DNA of 64,000 bases from CAVSUB01 sp963730995 (GTDB lineage: Bacteria; Acidobacteriota; Vicinamibacteria; Vicinamibacterales; 2-12-FULL-66-21): positions 496,001 to 560,000 of the forward strand of contig CAVSUB010000001.1 in NCBI GenBank assembly GCA_963730995.1, given 5' to 3'. Below the pieces are notes generated by a model. The model did no database searches and was not told the DNA's origin. It saw nothing but the letters and a program-made list of their open reading frames with translations. Shown here piece after piece: positions 16,298 to 28,632 of the stretch (position 1 is the first letter of the stretch; every line of letters starts with the position of its first letter). Position numbers and translations under genes: made by a program.

Positions 16298-16996
16298 GCC
16301 CTCGCGATCGTCCCCGCCTCCCTGAACACGTCACTCAACATCGCGGGCGTCAACCGGCCCGTGTTCGTGTTCTGCCGCGACGGATGATAAGACGCGATGA
16401 CTGCATATCCGGCGGACAAGTGATGCACTGCGCCATGTCCGAACGGCGGACGCGGGCTGGTCCGCACGCCGCACGAATCGAGGAGCTGCCACGCCGCGTC
16501 GTAGGCAATCCTTCCTAAACAAACGATGACGCTGACCCTCGAGAGAGCCGTGAATTCCGAAACCAGGTAATCGTGACACGCGGCAATTTCGGCGGACGTC
16601 GGCTTGTTGTCAGGCGGCGCGCAGCGCGCTGCCATCGTGATGTAGGCGTCCGTCAGTTTCAGGCCGTCGTCTTTGCGCTCGGAAGTCGGTTGACTGGCGA
16701 AACCGTGCGCGTGCATCGCGCGCATGAGGAAGTCGCCGGAGCCCAGGGCGCCGTCGCCCGTGAAGACACGTCCGGTCCGGTTGGCACCATGGGCCGCGGG
16801 CGCAAGGCCGATCACGAGCACGCGCGCGTTGGGATCGCCGAAGCCGGGCACGGGCCGCGCCCAGTAGATGTCGTCGCGGTACGCGGCCTTCTTCACAGCG
16901 CCGACGCGCCCGCAGGTACTCGCGAAGCCGCTGGCAACGATTGCAGGAGATGACGCGCTCCCGAACAAGAGCGAGCGCAGAAGGGGGAGACGGCAT
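16249..16996 (-). pseudogene. uracil-DNA glycosylase, family 5-like, frameshifted near its start
   Basis: The body carries family-5 features: RPVPGFGDPNARVLVIGLAP, then AAHGANRTGRVFTGD, and later SYHPSRQN. Such enzymes remove uracil and related bases and usually bind a 4Fe-4S cluster. The N-terminal part with the first cysteines (MPSPPSALALVRERVISCNRC) is in another frame. Skipping one base near 16906 joins it as LREYLRAVGAVKKAAYRDD, which matches the family, for a total of about 248 residues. ATG 16996 has TACGTT 6 nt upstream. The tail AGTTQNSEF is encoded by the flanking repeat. The gene is bracketed by two copies of one palindromic element. Confidence 0.8.
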
Positions 16997-17006
16997 CGGT
17001 GAAACG

Positions 17007-17126
17007 TAGTCAGAATTCAGAATAGGGAATTCAGAATGCAGAATGCATTTCTCACGGCGTCGCCTCCAGGCGACGCCAGTCAAGTTTAGAATTCTGAATT
17101 CTGACTCCTGAATTCTAAATTCTGCT
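17007..17126. repeat. heptad array, palindrome, inverse array upstream of the glycosylase gene
   Basis: Units of the type TCAGAAT (17010 to about 17048) are followed by a perfect 10-bp palindrome (17056-17077, 2-nt loop CC), then the inverse unit AATTCTG repeated to about 17125. The whole could form one extended hairpin. The palindrome arms match 16276-16297 exactly. The right end reaches within 4 nt of the lpd stop. Confidence 0.85.
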
Positions 17127-17129
17127 TTG

Positions 17130-18551
17130 TTACTTCCGCTTCGGCTTGTAGACGTGCGTACTCTGCCCGAAGAATACTTCCGCAGATTCCATCAGCGTCT
17201 CTGACAGCGTCGGGTGCGGATGGATCGTCATCTTCAGATCCGCGGCCGTGGCGCCCATCTCGATCGCAAGGACGCCTTCCGAGATCAGCTCCCCTGCACC
17301 GGGACCGACGATGCCGACGCCGAGGATGCGCTCGGTCTTGGGATCGATGACGAGCTTCGTCATGCCGTCGGTGCGGTCCAGCGTGATCGCGCGGCCCGAG
17401 GCCGCCCAGGGGAAGCGCGTGACCGTGACTTCACGACTCTGTTTCGCCGCCTCTGCCTCGGTGAGCCCGCACCACGCCAGCTCGGGGTCGGTGAAGACGA
17501 CAGCGGGAATCGCCATCGGCTCGAAGGCGACTTTCTCGCCGTGAATGGAATCGATCGCGACGCGGGCCTCGTGTGACGCCTTGTGCGCGAGCATCGGCTC
17601 GCCGACGACGTCCCCGATAGCGTAGATGGTCGGCTCGGCGGTGCGGCGGGCTTCGTCTACTTCGATGAACCCGCGCTGGCCCACTTTCACTTTGGTCTTC
17701 TCCAGGCCGGGCACGGCGGAGTTCGGCTTTCGGCCGACGGATACCAGCACACGATCGAACGTCTGTTCTTTCGCGACCCCCTCGGGCAGCTCCCCCTCGA
17801 ACGTCACGGCGATCCCGTCCTTCGCTTCCTTCGTCGAGACGACCTTCGTTTTGAGGAGAACCGCTTCGCACATGGCGTTGACGCGCTTGGCGAGGACGTT
17901 CACCAGATCGCGATCGGCTCCGGGCAGGAGTCCGTCGGTCATTTCGACGACGGTGACCTTCGACCCCAGCGCCGCATAGACCGTCCCCAGCTCGAGCCCG
18001 ATATAGCCGCCGCCAACGACCAGCAGCGACTTCGGCACGTCCGGAAGGTCCAGCGCCGCGGTGGAGTCCATCACGCGCGGGCTATCGATCGAGAGGCCCG
18101 GCACCGCCGCCGGCCGGGAGCCGGTGGCTATGACGGCGTGCTCGAACTGCAGGGTCTCGGTTCCGCCTTTCGTCAGCGTGATCTCGAGCGACCCCGGATC
18201 GCGAAACGCCGCGGTCCCCCGGATGTAATTGATCTTCCGCAAACGCGCGACCTGCCCGACGCCGCCCGTCAGCTGGGAAACGACCTGTTCTTTGAAAGCG
18301 CGGACCTTGCCGACTTCGATTTTCGGGGAGCCGAACGAGACGCCCCAGGCGGCGGCGTGCTCCGCCTCGTTGATGACGGCGGCGACGTGGAGGAGTGCCT
18401 TCGAAGGAATGCACCCTCGATACAGGCAGACTCCGCCCGGGTTGGCTTCCGGATCGACGAGCGCCACCTGCATGCCGAGATCCGCCGCATAGAACGCGGC
18501 CGCATATCCGCCCGGCCCGGCACCGATGACGACGACTTGAGTAGTGGACAT
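17130..18551 (-). CDS. lpdA: dihydrolipoyl dehydrogenase (E3)
   Basis: A 473-residue flavoprotein disulfide reductase that reoxidises dihydrolipoamide with NAD. It has the FAD site GAGPGGYAAAFYAAD, the redox disulfide in GGVCLYRGCIPSKALL, an NAD-binding GGGYIGLELGTVYAALG and the catalytic HPHPTLSE near the C-terminus. The full length and all key residues are present. It belongs functionally to the E1/E2 genes upstream on the same strand, but is separated from E2 by a 148-bp octad/nonad array rather than a simple short spacer. No ribosome site is visible within the array. Confidence 0.95.
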   Translation of the reverse strand: MSTTQVVVIGAGPGGYAAAFYAADLGMQVALVDPEANPGGVCLYRGCIPSKALLHVAAVINEAEHAAAWGVSFGSPKIEVGKVRAFKEQVVSQLTGGVGQVARLRKINYIRGTAAFRDPGSLEITLTKGGTETLQFEHAVIATGSRPAAVPGLSIDSPRVMDSTAALDLPDVPKSLLVVGGGYIGLELGTVYAALGSKVTVVEMTDGLLPGADRDLVNVLAKRVNAMCEAVLLKTKVVSTKEAKDGIAVTFEGELPEGVAKEQTFDRVLVSVGRKPNSAVPGLEKTKVKVGQRGFIEVDEARRTAEPTIYAIGDVVGEPMLAHKASHEARVAIDSIHGEKVAFEPMAIPAVVFTDPELAWCGLTEAEAAKQSREVTVTRFPWAASGRAITLDRTDGMTKLVIDPKTERILGVGIVGPGAGELISEGVLAIEMGATAADLKMTIHPHPTLSETLMESAEVFFGQSTHVYKPKRK

Positions 18552-18556
18552 AAGAA

Positions 18557-18699
18557 AGGTTCAAGGGGTTCTAAGGTTCTAGGGTTCTAAGGGTTCCGGG
18601 ATCCGGGTTCCAGGTTCAGGGTTCACGGTTCAGTCGCTCGAACGTGGAACCCCTCGAACCTCTGGAACCCATGGAACCCCTGGAACCTTTGGAACCCTG
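18557..18699. repeat. GGTTC-type array facing GAACC-type array, between E2 and E3 genes
   Basis: About nine 7-8-bp units around GGTTCTAG/GTTCCAG (18557-18633) are followed by six 9-bp units around AACCCCTGG (18639-18699). The second half is complementary in sense to the first, so a long imperfect hairpin can form. It directly abuts the E2 stop. Confidence 0.85.
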
Positions 18700-20178
18700 T
18701 CAGAGCACCATCACGAACGGCTGTGCGAAGGCTTCCGCGACCCACCGCAGGAAGCGCGCGCCGTCGGCGCCGTCGATGACGCGGTGGTCGTACGACAACG
18801 ACAGCGGAAGCATCAGCCGCGGCTCGAACGTCTGCCCGTTGAAGACGGGCTCGTGCGATCCGCGTGACATGCCGAGGATCGCGACTTCAGGCCAGTTCAC
18901 GATCGGCGTGAAGGACGTTCCCCCAATCCCTCCGAGGTTCGTGATCGTGAAGCCGCCGCCCTGCATGTCGTCGAGCGACAGCTTGCCTGCGCGCGCCTTT
19001 TCGGACGCCTTCGCCAGCTCTGCGGACAGCTCTATGATGCCCTTCTGGTCGACGTCCCGGATTACCGGGACGAGCAGTCCGCGCGGTGTGTCCACGGCCA
19101 CGCCGACGTGCACGGCCTTCTTGTAGACGATCTCGCCGCGGGCGGCGTCGACCGACGAGTTGAACTGCGGAAACTTCCGCATGGCCGCGGCGATCACCTT
19201 GAGCGCAATCGCGGTCACGGTGAGCTTGCCGCCCGCGCGTTCCGCCTGCGCCCCGAACTGTTTGCGGAGCGCCTCGATGCCCGTGATGTCCGCCTTGTCG
19301 TGCTGTGTGACGTGCGGGATGACGCGCCACGCGTTGCCGAGATGATCCGCCGTCTTCCGGCGGATGTTGCTCATCGGCTTCCGTTCGACCTCGCCCCACT
19401 TCGTGAAGTCCGGGAGATCCGGCGAAGCGGGCGCGGTTGCGCCTCCGCCGCCGGCAAGCGCTGTCTTCACGAACTGCTGCACGTCTTCCACGCCGATGCG
19501 ACCTTCGGGCCCGGTCCCTTGCACCAACCGAATCTCCACGCCGAGCTCGCGCGCCAGTCGCCGCACCGATGGAGCTGCTGGCGCCGCCGGGCCCTGAGGC
19601 GCCGTTTCCGCCGGCGGCGGCTGCGGCGTGCGCGCACCCCTGCTGATCTCGACGACCTCTCCTCGCTTCTTTGTACCGACGGGCCCGACGGATCCGACGG
19701 CTGCAGGAGCTTCGGCCGGATCCGCAACCTGCACGGACGGACCCTCGACTTCCCCCTTCCCTCGCTCCGCTGCGCCGCGTTGCGCGCTGCCCTCCTCTTC
19801 GGCCTCATCGCTCGACGCGGTCTCCGCATCCGCGGACGTCTTCTGACGCAATCCGCCAGCCGCTGCGGAGGACTGGGCCGCCTCCGACGGCTCCGCCTTC
19901 TTGTCGCCCGCCTTCGGCGTGTCTGCCTTCTTGGCGGCCGCGCCATCGGCAACGGTGAGCACGACCTGCCCGACCTTCACCTTCTCGCCCGGTTTGACGC
20001 GCACTTCACCGACGGTACCGGCGACGCTCGACGGCACTTCGATAGTGGCCTTGTCGGTCTCGAGCTCGAGGACCGGTTGATCTTTCTCGATGGTGTCTCC
20101 CGGCTTGACCAGCACGCGGACGACGTCGCCCGCGGCGATGTTCTCGCCGAGTTCGGGGAGCTTGAATTCTGTAGGCAT
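18700..20178 (-). CDS. aceF: pyruvate dehydrogenase complex dihydrolipoyl acetyltransferase (E2)
   Basis: A 492-residue E2 core protein. One lipoyl domain (residues 1-78, with the lipoylated lysine in ELETDKATIEV) is followed by a long Ala/Glu/Ser-rich linker (about 80-195). Next come a peripheral-subunit-binding domain (SVRRLARELGVEIRLVQGTG) and the catalytic domain, whose active site reads SLSYDHRVIDGADG. With a single lipoyl domain it is simpler than the three-domain E. coli protein. It transfers acetyl groups to CoA. It follows the E1 gene by 120 nt on the same strand. Confidence 0.93.
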   Translation of the reverse strand: MPTEFKLPELGENIAAGDVVRVLVKPGDTIEKDQPVLELETDKATIEVPSSVAGTVGEVRVKPGEKVKVGQVVLTVADGAAAKKADTPKAGDKKAEPSEAAQSSAAAGGLRQKTSADAETASSDEAEEEGSAQRGAAERGKGEVEGPSVQVADPAEAPAAVGSVGPVGTKKRGEVVEISRGARTPQPPPAETAPQGPAAPAAPSVRRLARELGVEIRLVQGTGPEGRIGVEDVQQFVKTALAGGGGATAPASPDLPDFTKWGEVERKPMSNIRRKTADHLGNAWRVIPHVTQHDKADITGIEALRKQFGAQAERAGGKLTVTAIALKVIAAAMRKFPQFNSSVDAARGEIVYKKAVHVGVAVDTPRGLLVPVIRDVDQKGIIELSAELAKASEKARAGKLSLDDMQGGGFTITNLGGIGGTSFTPIVNWPEVAILGMSRGSHEPVFNGQTFEPRLMLPLSLSYDHRVIDGADGARFLRWVAEAFAQPFVMVL

Positions 20179-20221
20179 CAGCGGTTGTGACCTGGCCGTT
20201 CGTATGTACCGGAATGTAGGG

Positions 20222-20239
20222 CCGGGCCTTCAGGCCCGG
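20222..20239. repeat. hairpin between E1 and E2 genes
   Basis: CCGGGCCT and AGGCCCGG pair around two bases (in practice 7 bp with a 4-nt loop), embedded in GTAGGGCCGGGCC...CCCGGTCGC. No T-run follows. It resembles dispersed intergenic hairpins and could set the E1:E2 mRNA ratio. Confidence 0.5.
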
Positions 20240-20298
20240 TCGCACGGGGTCTGATGACTCCGCGCTACACCAACCGAAGCGAATTCGACTCGATAGCT

Positions 20299-22971
<2,673 letters not shown>

Positions 22972-23110
22972 CTGATATGAATCCTCGGTCCTGTCTGCGG
23001 TCCCAGGGACGGAATCTTTCCGGACTACAATCCTTTTATTCTAGACCTGTGACGGAATCCGGGCAACGGAGGAGAGCTGTTGTCCGGCCGCCAGACAGCG
23101 AGCTATCACC

Positions 23111-24826
23111 ATGACGCATCGATACCTTGCTCCGATCGCATGCATGGTCCTGACCGCCGCCGGCGCGGCTTTCTCCGGAGAGGCTCCCGTGCAAGAGAAG
23201 ACGTCCGCTCCATCGACGACCGAGCTGCGCACGATGACCGCGCGCTTCGTGCCGGCGGACATAGGCGCCGACCTGACGAAGCTCGCCGACAGCGAGCGGA
23301 AGGCGCTCGGACATCTCGTCGAGGCGGCGCGGATCATGGACAGCCTCTTCCTGCGGCAGGTCTGGGCTGGTAACGACGCCCTGCTGCAGCAGTTGAGTCG
23401 TGACGTCGTGACTCGGCCTGCCGGACCGGAACGGACTGCCGCCGAAGCCCGCCTCCATTACTTCCTGGTCAACAAAGGTCCGTGGTCGCGACTCGATCAC
23501 AACAAGCCGTTCGTTCCGGGCGTGCCCGTCAAACCCGAAGCCGCCAACTTCTATCCTGCCGGAGCGACCAAGGATCAGGTCCAGAAGTGGCTGGACGGCC
23601 TCAGCGGCGACGCGAAGGCGTCCGCCACCGGGTTCTTCACCACGATCCGAAAGGGGCCCCAGGGTTTCACGGCGGTTCCGTATTCGATCGAATACCAGGG
23701 GGAGCTCGCGGACGCCGCGTCGCACCTTCGGGAGGCCGCGAACGCCACGACCGAGCCGACCCTCAAGAAGTTCCTGACCGCGCGCGCCGACGCGTTCGTG
23801 TCGAACGACTACTACTCGAGCGACGTCGCCTGGATGGAGCTCGATGCCGCGGTCGAGCCGACCATCGGTCCTTACGAAGTGTACGAAGACGAATGGTTCA
23901 ACGCCAAGGCGGCGTTCGAGGCATTCATCACCGTTCGAGACGATGTGGAGTCGAAGAAGCTGCAGTCCTTCTCGTCTCATCTGCAGGAGCTCGAAAACGC
24001 GCTTCCGATCGACCCTAAGTACAGGAACGGCAAACTCGGAGCCATGGCGCCAATCCGCGTCGTCAACGTCGTGCTCGCGGCGGGCGATGGCAACCGCGGA
24101 GTGCAGACGGCCGCCTACAACCTGCCCAACGACGAGCGCGTCGTGCGCGAGAAGGGCACCAAGCGCGTGATGCTGAAGAACATGCAGGATGCGAAGTTCA
24201 ACAAGGTCCTGCTCCCGATTGCCAAGGTCGCGCTGCCGGTCGCACAGCAGAAGGACGTGTCGTTCGACGCGTTCTTCACGCACATCCTGATGCACGAGTT
24301 GATGCACGGGCTCGGACCTCACAACATCTCGGTCGGCGGCCGTGCCACCACCGTCCGCCAGGAGCTCAAGGAGACCTACAGCGCCATCGAGGAGGCCAAA
24401 GCGGACGTCTCGGGTCTATGGGCGCTGAAGCAGCTCGCGGACAATAAACAGATCGATGCCGCGATCGCGCGGACCATGTACACCACGTTCCTTGCGTCAT
24501 CTTTCCGATCGATTCGATTCGGCGTCAACGAGGCGCACGGGCGGGGTATCGCCGTGCAGCTGAACTCATTCCTCGACGCGGGCGCCTTCAAGGTGCAGCC
24601 CGACGGTACCTTCAGCGTGGACAACGCGAAGATCGCCGATGCCGTCACGGCGCTGACGCGCGAGATCATGACGCTCCAGGCAGAGGGCAGCTACGCGAAG
24701 GCCAAAGCCATGCTCGAGAAGCTCGGCGTCGTCAGGCCGGAAGTGCAGAAGGTGCTCGACCGCCTCACGGGCGTGCCCGTGGACATCGAGCCCAAGTTCA
24801 CGACCGCCGCAACGCTTGCGCGTTGA
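23111..24826 (+). CDS. secreted zinc metallopeptidase, M49-like
   Basis: A 571-residue exported protein (signal peptide about 1-24, APIACMVLTAAGAAFSG). The zinc site is HELMH in FTHILMHELMHGLGPHNI, with a downstream EEAKADVSGLWAL that should supply the third ligand. This pairing of HExxH and EExKAD is that of bacterial relatives of dipeptidyl-peptidase III (M49), in which the classic motif is HELLGH. It probably trims small peptides in the periplasm. Its end overlaps the convergent glycerophosphodiesterase gene by 29 bp. Confidence 0.75.
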   Translation: MTHRYLAPIACMVLTAAGAAFSGEAPVQEKTSAPSTTELRTMTARFVPADIGADLTKLADSERKALGHLVEAARIMDSLFLRQVWAGNDALLQQLSRDVVTRPAGPERTAAEARLHYFLVNKGPWSRLDHNKPFVPGVPVKPEAANFYPAGATKDQVQKWLDGLSGDAKASATGFFTTIRKGPQGFTAVPYSIEYQGELADAASHLREAANATTEPTLKKFLTARADAFVSNDYYSSDVAWMELDAAVEPTIGPYEVYEDEWFNAKAAFEAFITVRDDVESKKLQSFSSHLQELENALPIDPKYRNGKLGAMAPIRVVNVVLAAGDGNRGVQTAAYNLPNDERVVREKGTKRVMLKNMQDAKFNKVLLPIAKVALPVAQQKDVSFDAFFTHILMHELMHGLGPHNISVGGRATTVRQELKETYSAIEEAKADVSGLWALKQLADNKQIDAAIARTMYTTFLASSFRSIRFGVNEAHGRGIAVQLNSFLDAGAFKVQPDGTFSVDNAKIADAVTALTREIMTLQAEGSYAKAKAMLEKLGVVRPEVQKVLDRLTGVPVDIEPKFTTAATLAR

Positions 24827-25607
24827 CAACGGCGACAGCGACATCGGGCCTGTCGCTGATGATCCCGTCGACGCCCCAGCCGAGGAGCCGCGTCATGTCC
24901 GATTCCTCGTCCACGGTCCAGACCTTCACGGCGAGTCCGTATTTGTGGGCGTGCTCGACGAACCGCCGGGTGACGACCGTCGTCGCGCCCGCTCGTTCGG
25001 GGACCTGGAACTCCTGGTAGCGGGGCCGGCCAAGCGGCCAGCCCACCCACGATCGATACAGAGCCCACCGCGTCTCTTCGCGCGCGGCCCCCGTGCGCAA
25101 TGCGGGCTCGAGCAGCCGCACTGTCCGCAGCGCCCGTCCGCTGAACGAGCCGAGCGCCACCCGGCCCACGGCGTCAGCCTGCCGCACTACGTCGACAGTG
25201 CGCCGCGCGACTTCTGTGCCGTCGCCCGGAAGCTCGCTTTTGAGCTCGATGATGATTGGCACGTCCGGATAGCGCCGGAGGACGGCGGCTAGCGTCGGTA
25301 TCGTGACCCCCTGACCGCGGAACGGGAGCGTGGCGTCGGATGACTGAAAGCGGTAGCCCGCATCCAGGCGCGCGAGGTCGTCCGACGAGTGATCGGCCAC
25401 CAGCCCTCTTCCATCGGTCGTCCGCTCGAGGGTCGCATCATGGTGCACGACGACCACGCCGTCCTTCGACAGCCGGACGTCGAGCTCCAGTCCGTCCGCG
25501 CCCAGCGCCAGGCCGTGATCGAACGCCGCAAACGTGTTCTCTGGTCTAAGGGCTGCCCCGCCTCGATGCGCGTAGACGAGCGGGCGACCGGGCTTTACGA
25601 ACGTCAC
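24798..25607 (-). CDS. glycerophosphodiester phosphodiesterase
   Basis: A 269-residue GDPD/TIM-barrel protein. The N-terminal active site is complete: YAHRGGAALRPENTFAAF, then GADGLELDVRLSKDG and VVHHD. No signal peptide is seen, so it is probably cytoplasmic, cutting deacylated phospholipid headgroups to glycerol-3-phosphate. The start is GTG at 25607 and TAGAAT lies 7 nt upstream (25615-25620), with no Shine-Dalgarno, so a leaderless message is likely. Confidence 0.9.
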   Translation of the reverse strand: MTFVKPGRPLVYAHRGGAALRPENTFAAFDHGLALGADGLELDVRLSKDGVVVVHHDATLERTTDGRGLVADHSSDDLARLDAGYRFQSSDATLPFRGQGVTIPTLAAVLRRYPDVPIIIELKSELPGDGTEVARRTVDVVRQADAVGRVALGSFSGRALRTVRLLEPALRTGAAREETRWALYRSWVGWPLGRPRYQEFQVPERAGATTVVTRRFVEHAHKYGLAVKVWTVDEESDMTRLLGWGVDGIISDRPDVAVAVVNAQALRRS

Positions 25608-25614
25608 GAGGGTG

Positions 25615-25620
25615 ATTCTA
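25615..25620 (-). promoter_or_regulatory. -10-like hexamer just before the GDPD start
   Basis: TAGAAT on the minus strand is separated by 7 nt from the GTG at 25607. It is compatible with leaderless transcription. No obvious -35 is visible. Confidence 0.35.
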
Positions 25621-25647
25621 GTCTGCGGCGCCAGGCACTATGCGAAC

Positions 25648-25740
25648 GCTGGAACACTGGAACACAGGAGATCAGGAGGTCAGGAGGCCAAACGTAAGAA
25701 CCAAACCGCTTGATCTCCTGGACTCCTGATCTCCTGTTGG
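25648..25740. repeat. octad array and inverse array between GDPD and MoxR genes
   Basis: Units of 8 bp built on AGGAGATC/CAGGAGGT (about 25650-25690) are followed by GATCTCCT/GGACTCCT units (25711-25740), the reverse complement of the first set. The same unit family is used at 49812-49892. Confidence 0.8.
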
Positions 25741-25776
25741 AACGAACCTCCGAATCAGCTCAGGCGTACGTGTCGC

Positions 25777-25808
25777 AGCTGGAAGCTGGTAGCTGGCAGC
25801 TGGAAGCC
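25777..25808. repeat. heptad array upstream of the MoxR gene
   Basis: Four to five 7-bp units AGCTGGA/AGCTGGT/AGCTGGC stand 19 nt before the ATG at 25827. The same unit family occurs at 14296-14408 and 53331-53362. No inverse copy is present here, but AGCT is itself palindromic. Confidence 0.7.
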
Positions 25809-25826
25809 GAGTGATAAGATGCCTTC

Positions 25827-27339
25827 ATGCCCTCTCCAACGGTCGATCGTCCTTCAACCCTCGGGCAGCTCCGAAGCGACGTCGCCTCGGGCCGCGTCCA
25901 GCGTCGTCCGGTGAAGGACGAGATCCGGGAGAACTTGATCGCACGGCTCCGCGCGCAGACGCACGCTCTTTCCCGGCATCATCGGATACGAAGAGACCGT
26001 CGTCCCGCAAATCGTCAACGCGATTCTGTCCCGGCACAACTTCATCCTCCTCGGCCTGCGCGGCCAGGCGAAGAGCCGCATCCTTCGCGCGCTGACCGAA
26101 CTTCTCGATGACGCGATTCCCGTCGTTCCGGGATGCGAGATTCACGACGATCCCCTCGCACCGCTCTGCGCCATGTGTCGGGCGCGGGTGCGGCAGGAGG
26201 GCGACAGCCTCGCCATCGGCTGGCTCGGACGGGATGCCCGCTACGTCGAGAAGCTGGCAACCCCGGACGTGACGATTGCCGACATGATCGGCGATCTCGA
26301 TCCAATCAAGGCGGCGCGGGCCGGCCTGCAGCTCTCCGACGAGCTGACGATGCACTACGGCCTGCTGCCTCGGGCGAACAGGGGCATCTTCGCGATCAAC
26401 GAGCTGCCGGACCTGGCGGGAAAGATTCAGGTCGGCCTCTTCAACATCCTCCAGGAAGGCGACGTCCAGATCAAAGGCTACCCGGTGCGGCTGCCGCTCG
26501 ATGTCATGATGGCGTTCAGCGCCAACCCGGAGGACTACACCGCGCGCGGCAAGATCATCACGCCGCTGAAGGACCGCATCGGCTCGGAGATTCGCACGCA
26601 CTACCCCGCGGCGCGTCACCATGGGATGGCTATCACGGCACAGGAGGCCTGGGTCAGCGACCGGAGCAGCAACCTGCAGGTGCCGGAGTTCGTGCGGGAA
26701 ATCGTGGAAGAGATCGCATTTCAGGCGCGCGAGGACAAGAAGGTCGACAAGCGGTCGGGCGTCAGCCAGCGACTTCCAATCTCGCTGCTCGAGAACGTTG
26801 TCTCGAATGCTGAACGCCGCGCGCTGATTGCGGGCGAAGACCTCACCGTGCCGCGAGTGACGGACATCTACGCCGCTCTTCCGGCGATCACTGGAAAATT
26901 CGAGCTGGAGTACGAAGGCGAGCTGCGCGGGGCCGACAACGTGGCGCGCGACATCATCCGCGCCGCCGTCAGCAACATCTTCGCGGGCTACTTCGCCTCT
27001 GCGGACCTCCGTCAGGTAACCGAGTGGTTCGACCTCGGGGGCAGCCTGCAGATCGACGATACGCTCCCGGCTGCGGAGCTCCTGCGGCGCACCTGCGATG
27101 TCCAGGGCCTGCACGAGCTGACCCACCACGCCGGCGTCAGGAATCCCGCGAAGCCACCGCTCGTCGCGGCCGCCGTGGACTTCATCCTCGAGGGTCTCTA
27201 CGCGCAGAAGAAGATCACGCGCTCGGACGAGTGGCACTACCAGGGTGCCGAGCCGGCGCGGCGCGCCCCGCGGAATGTGGCGCAGGAGACGATGATCGAT
27301 CGCGAGGTCCCGCTGCCGGGCAACAAGAAGAAGTACTGA
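25827..27339 (+). pseudogene. MoxR/magnesium-chelatase-type AAA+ ATPase, frameshifted near start
   Basis: The protein begins MPSPTVDRPSTLGQLRSDV and runs RPVKDEIRENLIARLRAQT. It then continues in the next frame as TLFPGIIGYEETVVPQIVNAILSRHNFILLGLRGQAKS, with the P-loop GLRGQAKS. One surplus base near 25962 (ACGC stands twice in tandem) explains the break, and the repaired length is 503 residues. A cysteine cluster (CEIHDDPLAPLCAMC) after the P-loop is characteristic of this subfamily and could bind metal. The VWA gene starts 3 nt after its stop. Such pairs act as BchI/BchD-like chaperones for metal insertion or complex assembly; the client is unknown. Confidence 0.82.
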
Positions 27340-27342
27340 CAA

Positions 27343-28614
27343 TTGAAGTACCGCTACTCCAGGTTCACCGGCGAGGATCTCGACGACCTCGATCTCGAGG
27401 AGCTGCTCTCGAAGCTCTCCGACCTCCTGCTGTCGAGCGGCTTCGACAACCCCTACGGCCTCCCGTACGACGACGGCATGCCCGGGCACTCGGGCGAGGC
27501 TCTGCACGATGCCATCCTCGAAGCGCTGCTCAACGGAGGAATGCTCTCCGACGAGATGATCGAAAAGCTGCTCGGCAAGGACTGGCAGCAGGCTGACGAC
27601 GCCGAGGAGCGCATCGAACGGCTGGTTCAGCAGATTCTCGACAAGCTCCAGCGGCAAGGCTACCTGACATCGGCGCCGGCGCCGCAGTCGGAGATGCAGG
27701 ATCCGAGTCGGTCCGGCCAGGGTGGGCGCGGCCCCGAAGCGCCCGTCCGATTCGAGATCACCGACAAGAGCCTCGATTTTCTCGGATATCGCGCGCTCCG
27801 CGACCTGCTGGGATCGATCGGCAAGAGCAGCCTCGGACGCCACGACACCCGCGAGATGGCAACCGGCATCGAGGCGAGCGGCGCCGCGAAGGTCTACGAG
27901 TTCGGCGACACGATGAACCTGGACGCAAGCGGCACGATCCTCAACGCGGTGATGCGGGAGAAGGCTGTCGGCAAAGGCGGAATCGAGGTCGACTACGAGG
28001 ACCTCATGGTCGTGCAGGGCGAGTATCAGAGCTCCTGCGCGACGGTCGTGATGCTGGACTGCAGCCACAGCATGATCCTCTACGGCGAGGATCGCTTCAC
28101 GCCCGCGAAGCGCGTGGCCCTGGCGCTCTCGAATCTGATCAGGCTGCAGTACCCGGGCGACGCTCTCAAGGTCGTCCTCTTCCACGACTCCGCAGAGGAG
28201 ATTCCGCTGCAGCAGCTCGCCCGCGTGCGGGTCGGCCCGTACTACACGAACACACGCGAAGGCCTCAGGCTCGCGCGGCGCATTCTCGAGCGTCAGCAGA
28301 AGGACATGCGCCAGATCGTCATGATCACCGACGGCAAGCCGTCGGCGCTGACCCGCCCCGACGGACGGATTTATCGCAACGCCTTCGGGCTCGATCCCTT
28401 CATCGTCTCGGAGACGTTCGCCGAGGTGGCCGCCTGCCGAAAGGCGGGCATCCTGATCAATACGTTCATGCTCGCAAGGGATCCGGACCTCGTGAGCTTC
28501 GTCCGCAGAGTCGCGCAGATCTGCCACGGCAAGGCGTACTTCACCACGCCGCGCACGCTCGGGCAGTACGTGCTCATGGACTATATGGACAAGAAGACGC
28601 GCACCATTCACTGA
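27343..28614 (+). CDS. von Willebrand A domain protein, partner of the MoxR ATPase
   Basis: A 423-residue protein. The N-terminal 200 residues are acidic and helical (EDLDDLDLEELLSKLSDLLL). The C-terminal VWA domain shows a MIDAS motif (MLDCSHSM) and a later ITDGKPSAL. The start is TTG at 27343, three bases after the ATPase stop, which implies coupled translation. In BchI/BchD and CoxD/E-type systems the VWA protein recruits the client to the AAA+ ring. No cofactor enzyme lies nearby to hint at the target. Confidence 0.85.
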   Translation: MKYRYSRFTGEDLDDLDLEELLSKLSDLLLSSGFDNPYGLPYDDGMPGHSGEALHDAILEALLNGGMLSDEMIEKLLGKDWQQADDAEERIERLVQQILDKLQRQGYLTSAPAPQSEMQDPSRSGQGGRGPEAPVRFEITDKSLDFLGYRALRDLLGSIGKSSLGRHDTREMATGIEASGAAKVYEFGDTMNLDASGTILNAVMREKAVGKGGIEVDYEDLMVVQGEYQSSCATVVMLDCSHSMILYGEDRFTPAKRVALALSNLIRLQYPGDALKVVLFHDSAEEIPLQQLARVRVGPYYTNTREGLRLARRILERQQKDMRQIVMITDGKPSALTRPDGRIYRNAFGLDPFIVSETFAEVAACRKAGILINTFMLARDPDLVSFVRRVAQICHGKAYFTTPRTLGQYVLMDYMDKKTRTIH

Positions 28615-28632
28615 GCGGGAAACGCTTCATCC

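Noticed and set aside
25825..28611. 928-residue minus-strand open frame opposite the MoxR/VWA genes
   Set aside because: It is a GC-driven antisense shadow. The plus-strand proteins have clear domains, and the minus-strand translation has no motif.
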